Source: Symbiodinium natans
Lineage: Eukaryota > Sar > Dinophyceae > Suessiales > Symbiodiniaceae
DNA length: 20,000 nucleotides
NCBI GenBank assembly: GCA_905221605.1
Contig: CAJNDS010000468.1
Span: 98,148 to 118,147, forward strand
Direction: 5' to 3'
Under the pieces are notes generated by a model. It had not been told where the DNA came from. It made no database searches and was given only the letters and a program-made list of their open reading frames with translations. This document shows, in pieces, positions 1-6,769 of the stretch. Every line of letters starts with the position of its first letter. Positions within the stretch are counted from its first letter, which is position 1. The position numbers and the translations under genes are program-made.

Positions 1-77
1 CCCTAAACCCTACACCCTAAACACTAAACCCTAAACCCTAAACCCTAAACCCTCAACCCTAAACCCTAAACCCTAAC
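1..77 (-). repeat. CCCTAAA array at left edge
   Basis: About eleven imperfect CCCTAAA units on the plus strand, with variants CCCTACA, CACTAAA and CCCTCAA, then a switch to TTTAGGG at 78. It is short and degenerate like the internal arrays, so I read it as part of an intron cut by the window edge rather than a chromosome end. Confidence 0.8.
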
Positions 78-331
78 TTTAGGGTTTTTCCAGGGCTTAG
101 GGCTTAGCTATTCTGGGCCTGATTGTCTGAGCTCAGGTCTCGTCCCGAATTCAGGCGCGTTGGGCCCCAAACCCTGAACCCTGTACCCTAAACCCTAAAC
201 CCCTGAACCCCCTAACACCCTAAACCCTAAACCCCAAACCCTAAACCCTAAACCCTAAACCCCAAACCTCCTAAACCCCCTTAAAACCCTAAACCCGGTA
301 AAACCCTAAATGCAGGGGATCATGAGCTTGC
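78..331. repeat. short island plus degenerate CCCTAAA block
   Basis: Positions 85-165 are unique sequence in which I see no convincing exon. Positions 166-310 are a loose CCCTAAA array with many extra C (CCCCTAAA, CCCCAAA, CCTAACA). Positions 311-331 lead into the next island. Confidence 0.6.
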
Positions 332-391
332 CCCTCCTTGATCTCCCAAGTGGTTTTGTGAGAAGTCGATCTGGTTGGCGATGTGGAAACC
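332..391 (-). CDS. putative exon, leucine-rich-repeat-like fragment
   Basis: Twenty codons on the minus strand. They follow a GCCCAG acceptor and end before a possible GC donor (GGAGGG then GCAAGC). The peptide carries IDFSQNHLGDQGG, which resembles the LDLSxNxLGDEGA core of ribonuclease-inhibitor-type leucine-rich repeats. Early codons end mostly in C or G. The island lies between a CCCTAAA block and a TTTAGGG array, like the other exons. One repeat unit is too little to name a family securely. It may belong to a different gene from the TSP1 exons to the right. Confidence 0.35.
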
Positions 392-404
392 CTGGGCTCC
401 AGGC

Positions 405-575
405 TTTAGGGTTTAGGGTTTAGGGTTTTAGGGTTTTAGGGTTTTAGGGTTTTAGGGTTTTAGGGTTTTAGGGTTTTAGGGTTTTAGGGTTTTAGGGTTT
501 TAGGGTTTAGGGTTTAGGGTTTAGGGTTTAGGGTTTAGGGTTTAGGGTTTAGGGTTTAGGGTTTAGGGTTTAGGG
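405..575 (+). repeat. TTTAGGG / TTTTAGGG composite array
   Basis: Three TTTAGGG units (405-425), then exactly ten TTTTAGGG octamers (426-505), then exactly ten TTTAGGG heptamers (506-575), with no interruptions. On the proposed minus-strand gene this is the CCCTAAA-rich 3' part of an intron. Confidence 0.95.
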
Positions 576-1004
576 CCTTCTGGGAGGTCGGGTGGTCTGT
601 CTTTAGGGGGTTTTGGGGTTTGGGGGTTAGGGTTTTGAGGTTTAGGGATGTTAGGGCTCAGGGTTTAGGGCTTAGGATCTGAGCCCTAAACCCTAAACCC
701 AGAAAGGTACCGACTGAGCTTTAGGGACTGCGGCTTGCTGCCATGGAGGGCTTGTTGGTTGCTTGAGGGGTTCGGGCTTAGGGTTGACGTTTTCGACCCC
801 AACCCCATCACCCTAACCCAAGTAACTCCTAAGACCCCAAAACCACTCCAAAGACCACATTCGATTCGGCCTTTGGGGTTTAGGGTTTCGGGTTAAGGGT
901 TTAGGGTTGAGGGTTTTTGGGGTTTAGGGTCTAAAGGAAAGCCTGAACCCAGAGCCCCCGCAACCCCAAACCCAAAACCCAAAACCCTAAACCCTAAACC
1001 CTGA
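576..1004. repeat. degenerate telomere-like mixture with one unique island
   Basis: Degenerate TTTAGGG (596-676), a short CCCTAAA stretch (683-700), a unique island (701-865), degenerate TTTAGGG (868-935), then CCCTAAA variants (942-1004). The island is open on both strands for part of its length, but no frame stands out by codon use, so no exon is called. Confidence 0.6.
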
Positions 1005-1193
1005 ATGCTACGCGGCTTTGTGAGCTCTCTTGGGTTCGGCTCTACTCCTCCTAAAACCCAGGACCCTCAACCCCCCAAAAACTATCATTTGCCTAAGAAT
1101 CCCCCAAGAATATTGGGACAAATTCTTCCTGACTAAGGGTACTATAGGAACTATGATCTTTTCTTTCGGGGTCTGAAGCAAATAGTAGCAAAA
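1005..1193. other. unique island without a confident gene
   Basis: Unique sequence between two CCCTAAA blocks. The minus strand is open throughout, but the reading runs into repeat at both ends and codon choice is not GC-biased as in the better exons. Left unassigned. Confidence 0.4.
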
Positions 1194-1268
1194 CACCCTA
1201 AACCCTAAACCCTAAACCCTAAACCCTCAACCCTGAACCCTGAACCCTAAACCCTAAACCCTAAACCC
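1194..1268 (-). repeat. CCCTAAA array
   Basis: About ten units with CCCTCAA and CCCTGAA variants. It adjoins the downstream (donor) side of the 1294-1386 exon candidate. Confidence 0.85.
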
Positions 1269-1293
1269 AATACAACTACAGGGCACTCGAGAC

Positions 1294-1386
1294 CCCCCCC
1301 AAAGGTCCCGCCAAATCGGCGCCCAGGCGCATCTGAGGAGCGGATGGGCAGGTTCTTCTTTTTGATGAATGCCTGCTTTCTTGTAG
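1294..1386 (-). CDS. putative exon, basic segment
   Basis: Follows TTGAG on the minus strand and ends at GTCTCGAG. The frame that starts two bases in gives a basic peptide including KQAFIKKKNLPIRSSDAPG and then RRFGGTFGG. Most codons end in C or G. The upstream candidate at 1713-1804 ends with one spare base, so the phases fit (1+2). No domain recognised. The exon lies between CCCTAAA on its left and TTTAGGG-like repeats on its right. Confidence 0.45.
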
Positions 1387-1388
1387 CT

Positions 1389-1620
1389 CAAGGGTTTAGG
1401 GTTTAGGAGTTTAGGGTTTGGGAGTTTAGGACTTCAGGTGTAGGGGTCGAGGTTTTCAGGGTTTGAGGGTTTTAGGACTGCGGGGGAGAGTGTCAGGATG
1501 TGCAGTGCAGGATTTGGGGGTTTGGTTTAGGGTCTGGCGGAAATGTTTGTCCCTGCAGCCGAAAGAGAAACACCTGGAGCCAAAAAAACCTAGGACTGTA
1601 GAATCGGGTCGGGAAATTTC
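1389..1620. repeat. degenerate TTTAGGG block and unique island
   Basis: Positions 1389-1480 are degenerate TTTAGGG. Positions 1481-1620 are unique. On the plus strand this island has a good-looking acceptor (TTTGTCCCTGCAG at 1548-1560) followed by an open frame of about 20 codons, but codon bias does not favour it and its neighbours are on the minus strand, so it is not called. Confidence 0.45.
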
Positions 1621-1690
1621 TGAACCCTAAACCCTAAACTCAAAACCTTAAACCCTAAACCCTAAACCTTAAACCCTAAACCCTAAACCA
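1621..1690 (-). repeat. CCCTAAA array
   Basis: About nine near-perfect units, some with CTTAAA. It borders the donor side of the 1713-1804 exon candidate. Confidence 0.85.
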
Positions 1691-1712
1691 TGACTCAACA
1701 ACCCCAACACAC

Positions 1713-1804
1713 TGCCATCACTCCGAGGTTCGATCAGGTGCTTCCCCGCCCACTCGACCCATTGCTGGGCGCCAGCATTGTCCAGCGGTGGCTGGCACTT
1801 GCTC
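1713..1804 (-). CDS. putative exon, unknown domain
   Basis: Minus-strand segment after TTGTCCCAG and before GTGTGTTG: 30 codons plus one base at each end. The peptide includes SKCQPPLDNAGAQQWVEWAG and then KHLIEPRSDG. About two thirds of codons end in C or G. The opposite strand is also open here (it could start at an ATG at 1690), but its codon use is less biased. Paired tryptophans are weakly reminiscent of TSP1, but the spacing does not fit, so no domain is assigned. Confidence 0.45.
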
Positions 1805-1812
1805 CTGGGACA

Positions 1813-2190
1813 ACCCTGAACCCCAAACCCTAAACCCTAAACCCCAAACCTGAAACCCCAAAACCCGAAACCCTAAACCCACAAACCCTGAACCCTGGCA
1901 GCTTGGGGTCTAGGGCTTGGGGCTGAGGTTTAAGGAACCTTCAGTCCTCATCAAACCACCCTTAAACCCCAAAGCCCAAACCTAAACTCCCAGGGCTTAG
2001 GAGTTGGGACTTGGGGTCTGTGTGTTTAAGGTTTGGGGTTTAGGGTTTAGGGTTTGGGGTTTAGGGTTTAGGGTTTGGGGGTTTAGGGTAAGCCCCAAAC
2101 CCTAACTCCCAGGGCTATATCAGGGTTGGGATGGAGGGTCTACGGGTTTAAGGTTTAGGGTTTGGAGTTAGGGCTTAGGGCTTGCAGTAG
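1813..2190. repeat. mixed CCCTAAA/TTTAGGG blocks
   Basis: CCCTAAA variants (1813-1900), degenerate G-strand (1900-1940), degenerate C-strand (1950-2000), TTTAGGG with TTTGGGG variants (2026-2088), short C-strand (2089-2115), degenerate G-strand (2140-2190). Strand switches occur five times in under 400 bp. No gene seen. Confidence 0.75.
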
Positions 2191-2247
2191 ACTCTAGACA
2201 CCGAAGCGCCACCCCCACCCCAACTTGGGTTTAATGTTTTAGGTTTA

Positions 2248-2322
2248 GAGCTTGGTGGTTTCGGTGTTTCGGCCTTTCAAAACAAACACGAGTCGCTTCG
2301 GGCAAAGGAGCATCTTAAGATC
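2248..2322 (-). CDS. putative exon, unknown
   Basis: Minus-strand segment after TCTAG, 25 codons to an in-frame TAA at 2245-2247. The peptide begins DLKMLLCPKRLVFVLKG. A possible donor GTGTTT lies inside, so the true exon may be only 11 codons. Its first 22 bases resemble the end of the 2501-2588 candidate (D-L/I-K/Q-M-L-L). The plus strand is open too, so strand is uncertain. Confidence 0.3.
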
Positions 2323-2329
2323 CTAGACC

Positions 2330-2490
2330 CCAAACCCTAAACCCCAGGGTTTAGGGTTTAGGGTTTAGGGTTTAGGGTTTAGGGTTTAGGGTTTAGGGTT
2401 TAGGGTTTAGGGTTTAGGGTTTAGGGTTTGGGGTCTTGGGTTTTGGGTTTAGGGTTTAGGGTTTAGGGTTTAGGGTTTAGGTTTAGGGTT
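2330..2490 (+). repeat. TTTAGGG array
   Basis: After a brief CCCTAAACCCC lead, about 20 TTTAGGG units with a few TTTGGGG/TTTTGGG variants near 2430-2450. Confidence 0.9.
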
Positions 2491-2500
2491 GACCCTGAAC

Positions 2501-2588
2501 CCCAAAGGACAAGGAGCATCTGAATATCCAGGGCATTGTCCCGGATGCAGAGGCCTTTCGCGAAATCGGGTGCCGCCATCGCTTGCCC
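2501..2588 (-). CDS. putative exon, unknown or TSP1-like
   Basis: Follows a strong acceptor (TCTTACAG) and ends at GTTCAGGG on the minus strand, 88 bases. One frame gives GQAMAAPDFAKGLCIRDNAL with GC-ending codons. Another gives GGTRFRERP...QCPG, which looks like the second half of a TSP1 repeat but has AT-ending codons. On the plus strand the same junction reads CCCCT|GTAAGA, a good donor, with an open frame upstream. An exon is likely; strand and frame are unresolved. Confidence 0.35.
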
Positions 2589-2652
2589 CTGTAAGACCCT
2601 ATGGGATCTGCGACGTCGCGCCGGAAATGGCTGAGGCAAGACGGGTTTCACC

Positions 2653-2950
2653 CGAAACCCTAAACCCTCAACCCTAAACCCTAAACCCCAAACCCCTAAA
2701 CCCTGAACCCTAAACCCTAAACCGCTTTAGGGAGTTTGGGGGGCCTTTGGGGGCTTTAAGGCTTAGGAAGCTTGGGGCCTAAGCCCCGCGCTTACACTGT
2801 CAATCCACAATCCGCGAATCGCTAAACCCTAAGCAACACATCTGAGAACCCTAAATCCTAGAATCCTAAATAATGCCTATAACCCCTAACCCTAAACCCT
2901 AAACCCTAAACCCAAAACCCTAAACCCTAAACCCTGAACCCTACACCCCA
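2653..2950 (-). repeat. CCCTAAA blocks around a small island
   Basis: CCCTAAA units at 2653-2724 and 2823-2950, with degenerate G-strand at 2725-2780 and about 40 bp of unique sequence at 2781-2822. No exon recognised. A second small island follows at 2955-3035. Confidence 0.75.
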
Positions 2951-3035
2951 ACTCCTACTTGGGTTGTTTGCTTTTCACCTAAGCCCTGCTCCATGGGAGG
3001 GGGAAAGGGGAAAAGGGGAGTCCAGTCCTTGAAGC

Positions 3036-3543
3036 CGAGGGTTTAGGGTTTAGGGTTTAGGGTTTAGGGTTTAGGGTTTAGGGTTTAGGGTTAGGGTTTA
3101 GGGTTTAGGGTTTAGGGTTTAGGGTTTAGGGTTTAGGGTTTAGGGTTTAGGGTTTAGGGTTTAGGGTTTAGGGTTCAGGGCTTAGGGTTCAGGAGTTTCG
3201 GGGTTTAGGGGTTCAGGGGCTTGGGGCTGGTTTAGCGTTTAGGGTTTAGGGTGTTGGGTTTGGGGTTTAGGGCTTAGGGCTTTGGGCTTAGCGCTTAGGG
3301 TTAAGGGGGGTACACTGGATATCAGGCCCACAGAGGCCCCACAGCCTCAACCCTACAACCCTAGCCCCTCACTCCAACATTTAAGTTTAGGGTTTAGGGT
3401 TTAGGGTTTAGGGTTTAGGGTTTAGGGTTTAGGGTTTAGGGTTTAGGGTTTAGGGTTTAGGGTTTAGGGTTTAGGGTTTTAGGGTTTTAGGGTTTTAGGG
3501 TTTTAGGGTTTAGAGTTTAGGGTTTCGGGTTCAGGGTTTAGGG
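3036..3543 (+). repeat. two long TTTAGGG arrays
   Basis: Near-perfect TTTAGGG at 3040-3175, decaying to 3300. A short island at 3303-3380 has no confident exon. A second array at 3385-3543 ends in four TTTTAGGG octamers (3475-3508), the same octamer as at 426-505. Confidence 0.9.
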
Positions 3544-3613
3544 ACCCCAAACCCTAAGCGCGAAACCCTAAACCTAGACTAAGTCCTGAACCCTAAACTC
3601 CAAAACCCGCAAC

Positions 3614-3674
3614 CCGAAATCGACATCCTTGACACCACGGCCTCGGGAAAGTCGAGGAGTTTGTGGCTTGAGCT
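3614..3674 (-). CDS. putative exon, unknown
   Basis: Twenty codons after CCCTCAG on the minus strand, ending at GTTGCGGG. The peptide contains SSSHKLLDFPEAVVSRMSIS. Three quarters of the codons fit the G/C-ending or common pattern. The plus strand is also open (DILDTTASGKSRS), ending in TGA, so strand is not certain. No domain recognised. Confidence 0.3.
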
Positions 3675-3719
3675 CTGAGGGCTTAGGGCTTAGGGATTAC
3701 GGGTTTCAGGCGCCGGGGT

Positions 3720-4025
3720 TTAGAAGCAAACGGGGTGCCCTAAACCCTAAACCCGAAACCCTAAACCCTAGACCCTAAGCCTGCACCCTACACCCGACAC
3801 CCTAAACCCTAAACCCCAACTCGGGTCCTGAACCCTTTGGCGATTCAGGGGCTGCGAGTTTTCAGGTTAAAACGCCAAACTCTAGACCCTAAACCCCAAG
3901 CCCTAAGCCCTATAGGCCCTTCGTGAGCGCCTGGCTCCCCGCTACGTTCAGGGTTTAGGGTTTAGGGCTTGGGGCTTAGGGTTTAGGGTTTGGGGTTTGG
4001 GGTTTAGGGTTTAGGGATTTAGGGT
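3720..4025. repeat. degenerate CCCTAAA block, small island, TTTAGGG array
   Basis: Degenerate C-strand repeats at 3737-3820 and 3878-3912, a small island at 3913-3948, and a TTTAGGG array with TTTGGGG variants at 3949-4025. The island may hold a short minus-strand exon (after AACGTAG), but the support is too thin to call. Confidence 0.65.
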
Positions 4026-4050
4026 AATCCCCAAACAAACCTGAACAGAC

Positions 4051-4084
4051 CTGAAAGTTGGCTGCTTCTGGGCATGTTGGTGCT
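4051..4084 (-). CDS. putative short exon
   Basis: 34 bases between CTCCATCCAG and a good donor GTCTGT. It starts in phase 2, matching the one spare base left by the 4150-4249 exon, and reads EHQHAQKQPTF across the junction with mostly G/C-ending codons. It extends the phase-consistent chain described for 4150-6969. The 65-bp gap to the next exon contains only 28 bp of unique sequence and a single TTTAGGG pair, so this intron is nearly free of telomere arrays. Confidence 0.5.
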
Positions 4085-4149
4085 CTGGATGGAGGAGATC
4101 ACTGTTTCAGCACCAGGAACTAAGGGTTTAGGGTTGCAACACTTACTAC

Positions 4150-4249
4150 CTGAACTTGTCTTTCCCTTCCTCGCCCCTAACGACAACTCGTCAACCGGTG
4201 ACGCACCCTCCTCGCCACCGCACGGCATGCCACCGTTCTTGGGATAGAC
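4150..4249 (-). CDS. putative exon, glycine-rich linker
   Basis: 33 codons plus one base. It starts after GGCCTGGAG and ends at a strong donor (TTCAG then GTAGTAAG). The peptide includes VYPKNGGMPCGGEEGASPVD and ends in the basic GARKGKTSS. 22 of 33 codons end in G or C. Phase 0 at the start agrees with the upstream 4393-4429 exon. The plus strand is open as well, with ELVFPFLAPNDNSSTGDAPS before a TAG, but it lacks matched splice sites. Confidence 0.55.
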
Positions 4250-4392
4250 CTCCAGGCCAGCAAGCCCCAAAATCACCCAATAAAACCCTGAACCCAGGGT
4301 ACCCTTTTTGCATCCTCAGGGACCCAAAACCCGATAAAGCGGGAAAAAGGGCCTACTCTGGGTCCCAGGCCCTAACCATAAACAACACTCAC

Positions 4393-4429
4393 CAGGCGGT
4401 AAAAGGGGGGCGCGCACCCCGGCGGGGTA
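4393..4429 (-). CDS. putative cysteine-rich exon
   Basis: 37 bases between CTCCAAG and a textbook donor (CTG then GTGAGT). Phase 1 start completes a TGT codon with the upstream exon and gives CTPPGCAPPFYRL; 11 of 12 full codons end in G or C. Its acceptor lies just beyond the foldback element 4440-4570, so that element forms the intron upstream of this exon. Confidence 0.55.
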
Positions 4430-4439
4430 CTTGGAGGTT

Positions 4440-4570
4440 CATGGTACTTACTAACCAATTATAACTGTACTTATAACCCTACTTATAATACCCCTGAAGG
4501 GCCTTATAGGGGTTATCCCAATTATAAGTAGGGTTAGAAGCCCAGTTATAAGTAGTTAGTAAGTACCATG
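4440..4570. mobile_element. foldback element with about 50-bp inverted arms
   Basis: Outer 16 bp are a perfect inverted repeat (CATGGTACTTACTAAC against its complement). The arms continue for 34 bp with five mismatches around a 31-bp centre (4490-4520). It encodes nothing. On the minus strand it begins at the donor GTACTTAC and, with ten more bases to CTCCAAG, makes a complete 137-bp intron. The 18 bp at 4426-4443 recur in inverse orientation at 7260-7277 beside more ACTTATA motifs. Looks like a MITE or introner-type element. No clear target-site duplication. Confidence 0.6.
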
Positions 4571-4612
4571 TTTTTGCCTGCTCCGGTTCCTGGTGGCATG
4601 TCGCAGTCGCTC
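4567..4612 (-). CDS. putative TSP1-associated exon
   Basis: 46 bases between TATCTGAG and GTACTTAC. Starting with two bases of a split codon, it reads ATATCHQEPEQAKT and ends TG, which becomes Cys with the next exon. This is a cysteine-bearing continuation of the TSP1 second half at 4715-4784. Its last four bases overlap the foldback element, which supplies the donor. Confidence 0.5.
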
Positions 4613-4624
4613 CTCAGATAGAAT

Positions 4625-4690
4625 CAGAACCCTAAACCCTAAACCCTAAACCCTAAACCCTAACCTTAGACCCTAAACTCTAAGCCCTTA
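4625..4690 (-). repeat. CCCTAAA array
   Basis: About six perfect units then degenerate copies. It occupies the intron between the 4567-4612 and 4715-4784 exons. On the gene strand it reads TTTAGGG. Confidence 0.9.
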
Positions 4691-4714
4691 CTTAAGGGAC
4701 AAGGTGCGGCTCAC

Positions 4715-4784
4715 CAGGCTGAAAACACTCAGCGACCCCCGCGGCCTTGATGGTCCGCAAGCGGCGCATCTCGCCGCCTTCCAG
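4715..4784 (-). CDS. putative exon, TSP1 repeat second half
   Basis: 23 codons plus one base, from CACCCAAG to the donor GTGAGC. It reads LEGGEMRRLRTIKAAGVAEC then FQP; GG..R.R.I followed ten residues later by Cys matches the second half of a thrombospondin type 1 repeat (CGGGxxxRxR...C). 18 of 23 codons end in G or C. Flanked by CCCTAAA on the left and a long TTTAGGG array on the right. Likely an extracellular adhesion-type domain; the partner is unknown. Confidence 0.6.
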
Positions 4785-4794
4785 CTTGGGTGTG

Positions 4795-4951
4795 GGGTTT
4801 AGGGTCTAGGGTTCAGGGTTTAGGGTTTAGGGTTTAGGGTTTAGGGTTTAGGGTTTAGGGTCTAGGGTTTAGGGTTTAGGGTTTAGGGTTTAGGGTTTAG
4901 GGTTTAGGGTTTAGGGTTTAGGGTTTAGGGTTTAGGGTTTAGGGTTTAGGG
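4795..4951 (+). repeat. long TTTAGGG array
   Basis: About 22 units with three TCTAGGG variants, degenerating after 4950 into T- and G-rich sequence up to 5045. It abuts the acceptor of the 4715-4784 exon (CCCTAAACCCCACACCCAAG on the gene strand). Confidence 0.95.
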
Positions 4952-5089
4952 TTTTGGTGAAGGTTTTAGGGCTGGGGGCTTTTTGGGGATGTGGAAGAGG
5001 GATTTCGGGTCTCGGGTTTTGGGGTTCAAGGATGAGGGTTTAGGGGCACGCGCAACGCCACATCAGAAGGAGGGGCGCTCCTAACTTGC

Positions 5090-5118
5090 CTTGGAAAACT
5101 CCACACAAGCCCCTCTGC
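5090..5118 (-). CDS. putative short exon with GC donor
   Basis: 29 bases between TTGACACAG and GCAAGT. AAG|GCAAGT is the consensus form of a GC-AG donor, which dinoflagellates use often. In phase 2 it reads GRGACVEFSK across the junction. Both neighbouring phases fit. It could supply the first-half cysteine of the TSP1 unit completed at 4715-4784. Confidence 0.45.
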
Positions 5119-5197
5119 CTGTGTCAAGGATCAAATGCAGAATCTGAAGCCCGCCCGAAACCTTGGACGCTTTTGGGGTTTAGGGTTTAGGGTACGT

Positions 5198-5933
5198 AAC
5201 CCTAAACCCTGAACCCTCAATCCCTCAAACCCCCAATGCCTTAAACCCTCAACCCTGAAACCCGCAAACCCTCAAGCCCTCAAACCCTCAGACTCTCAAA
5301 CCCTCCAACCCCCAAACCCTCAAACCCTCAAACCCTCAACCCTAAGCCCTCAAACCCTAAACCCCTAAAACCCCTAGACCCCTAAACCCTAAACCCTCAA
5401 ACCCTCAAACCCTCAAACCCTCAAACCTCAAACCCTCAAACCCTCAAACCCTCAAACCCTCAAACCCTCAAACCCTCAAACCCTCAAACCCTCAAACCCT
5501 CAAACCCCAAACCCTCAAACCCTCAAACCCTCAAACCCTCAAACCCTCAAACCCTCAAACCCTCAAACCCTCAAACCCCAAACCCTCAAACCCTCAAACC
5601 CTCAAACCCTCAAACCCTCAAACCCTCAAACCCTCAAACCCCTACACCCTCAAACCCTAAACCCTAAACCCTAATCCCCATTCCGTAAAGCCCCTAAACC
5701 CGAATCCTAAACCCCTAAACCCTAAACCCGAAACCCTAAACCCCTAAACCGCTAAACCCTAAACCGTAAACCACCTGACGCCCTGCCGCAGCCTCCGCAG
5801 ATAACCCCAAACCCCCAAACCCTCAAACCCTCAACCCCAAACCCCCAAACCCTGAAACCCTCAACCCCGAAATCCTAAACCCTAAACCCTGAACCCGAAA
5901 CCCTAAAACTCTGCAACCCTGAAACCCTCAAAC
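5198..5933 (-). repeat. CCCTAAA / CCCTCAAA array, over 700 bp
   Basis: The core (about 5275-5640) is dominated by the octamer CCCTCAAA, in places more than ten perfect copies in a row. CCCTAAA and degenerate forms flank it (5198-5270, 5641-5770, 5800-5930). The only unique part is 5771-5800. Copy-number growth of one local variant is evident. Confidence 0.9.
5775..5792 (-). CDS. possible 18-bp microexon
   Basis: Lies after TGCGGAG and before a good donor (TCAG then GTGGTT). In phase it adds Cys-Cys-Gly-Arg-Ala-Ser between the 5934-5997 and 5090-5118 exons. It shares CAGCCTCCGCAG (plus strand, 5789-5800) with the end of the neighbouring exon (5933-5944), so it may instead be a duplicated scrap of that exon. 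Confidence 0.25.
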
Positions 5934-5997
5934 AGCCTCCGCAGGTGCAGGAGCAGTCGGACCAGTCGTCCCATTCTGCCAGCGAGCTTCTTCGGAG
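5934..5997 (-). CDS. putative exon, TSP1 repeat first half
   Basis: 21 codons plus one base. It follows CCCAAG and ends at GTTTGAGGG, a telomere-like donor. The peptide ends EWDDWSDCSCTCGG, the canonical TSP1 opening (W..WS.C...CGG). 16 of 21 codons end in G or C. The exon fills the whole gap between a CCCTAAA block (left) and a long TTTAGGG array (right), so both splice sites sit at the repeat edges. This is one of the clearest coding signals in the window. Confidence 0.65.
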
Positions 5998-6235
5998 CTT
6001 GGGTTTAGGGTTTAGGGTTTAGGGTTTAGGGTTTAGGGTTTAGGGTTTAGGGTTTAGGGTTTAGGGTTTAGGGTTTAGGGTTTAGGGTTTAGGGTTTGGG
6101 GTTGAGGGTTTAGGGTTTGGGGTTGAGGGTTTAGGGTCTAGGGTCTAGGGTCTAGGGTCTAGGGTCTAGGGTCTAGGGTTCAAGGTTCAGGGTTTAGGGC
6201 TGTTTAGGGTTTATAGGCTTTAGGGTTTAGAGTTT
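5998..6235 (+). repeat. TTTAGGG array with TCTAGGG subarray
   Basis: About 14 perfect TTTAGGG, then TTGAGGG variants, then six consecutive TCTAGGG units (about 6130-6177), then decay. Each variant occurs as a block. Confidence 0.95.
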
Positions 6236-6364
6236 AGGCTTTAGGGTCTAGGGATGAGAGGGCTGGTGGGTTTATCTACAAGGACTACTGGGTTCATTGA
6301 TAGTGCGAGGGTGTATTGGGTATATAGGGTTTAGGGGGGTTAATAGGGTTTGCAGGGTTCGAAC

Positions 6365-6395
6365 CGTGCGCCGCTTGCTGTTCAACTGCCCTTGG
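6365..6395 (-). CDS. putative short exon
   Basis: 31 bases between GATCTGGAG and GTTCGA. With one base from the preceding exon it reads GQGQLNSKRRT; K-R-R-T fits the R.R strand of a TSP1 second half. Phases fit on both sides (1 in, 0 out). A longer open frame (about 25 codons to 6355) makes the limits uncertain. Confidence 0.4.
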
Positions 6396-6768
6396 CTCCA
6401 GATCAATGGGTTTGTGGCGTGCTCCCATCAAGAAAAACTACTTAGACCAAAACTTGATTGCTGAGTTCATAAGCCCCCCAAAAAGTTACACGTTTAGTTT
6501 TGTAGCGATGATAGTATCCCAAAAAAGTGTAAAGTGTACTCACTCAGCTACTAAGAAAACTTAAAATGGTCTAGAACAGGTCATCACATCTGGCATACGT
6601 GCAGGGCAGACTTCTGCCAAGAGCCCTTGCACCTAAACACAGCGCGTACAAGACAGCGCTGAAAAACCTAGACCCCGAAGAGGCTCTCCAAGATGACGAC
6701 CGTTAAAACCTTGTGTACTTATACATGTGTGCACAGCAGCACACAGAAAGCCAAACATCATCCTAAGC
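6396..6768. other. unique AT-richer island
   Basis: About 370 bp without telomere motifs. It contains runs such as CCCCCCAAAAAG and a CACA/TGTG-rich end. The minus strand has one fair acceptor-like CTTGGCAG near 6615-6622 but no segment with clear codon bias. I see no recognisable gene. Confidence 0.5.
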
Positions 6769-6769
6769 C

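Noticed and set aside
1-77. Left edge as a true chromosome end (CCCTAAA in the correct orientation)
   Set aside because: Only 77 imperfect bp, and identical blocks recur throughout the window; nothing distinguishes it from an internal array.
1548-1620. Plus-strand exon after TTTGTCCCTGCAG
   Set aside because: Good acceptor, but weak codon bias and no partner exons on that strand.
4156-4464. 102-codon plus-strand open frame
   Set aside because: It lies antisense to two exon candidates with better codon bias and strong splice sites, and runs into repeat and the foldback element.
6350-6375. tRNA T-arm-like GGTTCGAACC
   Set aside because: The flanking stem does not pair and no D-arm, anticodon arm or acceptor stem is present.
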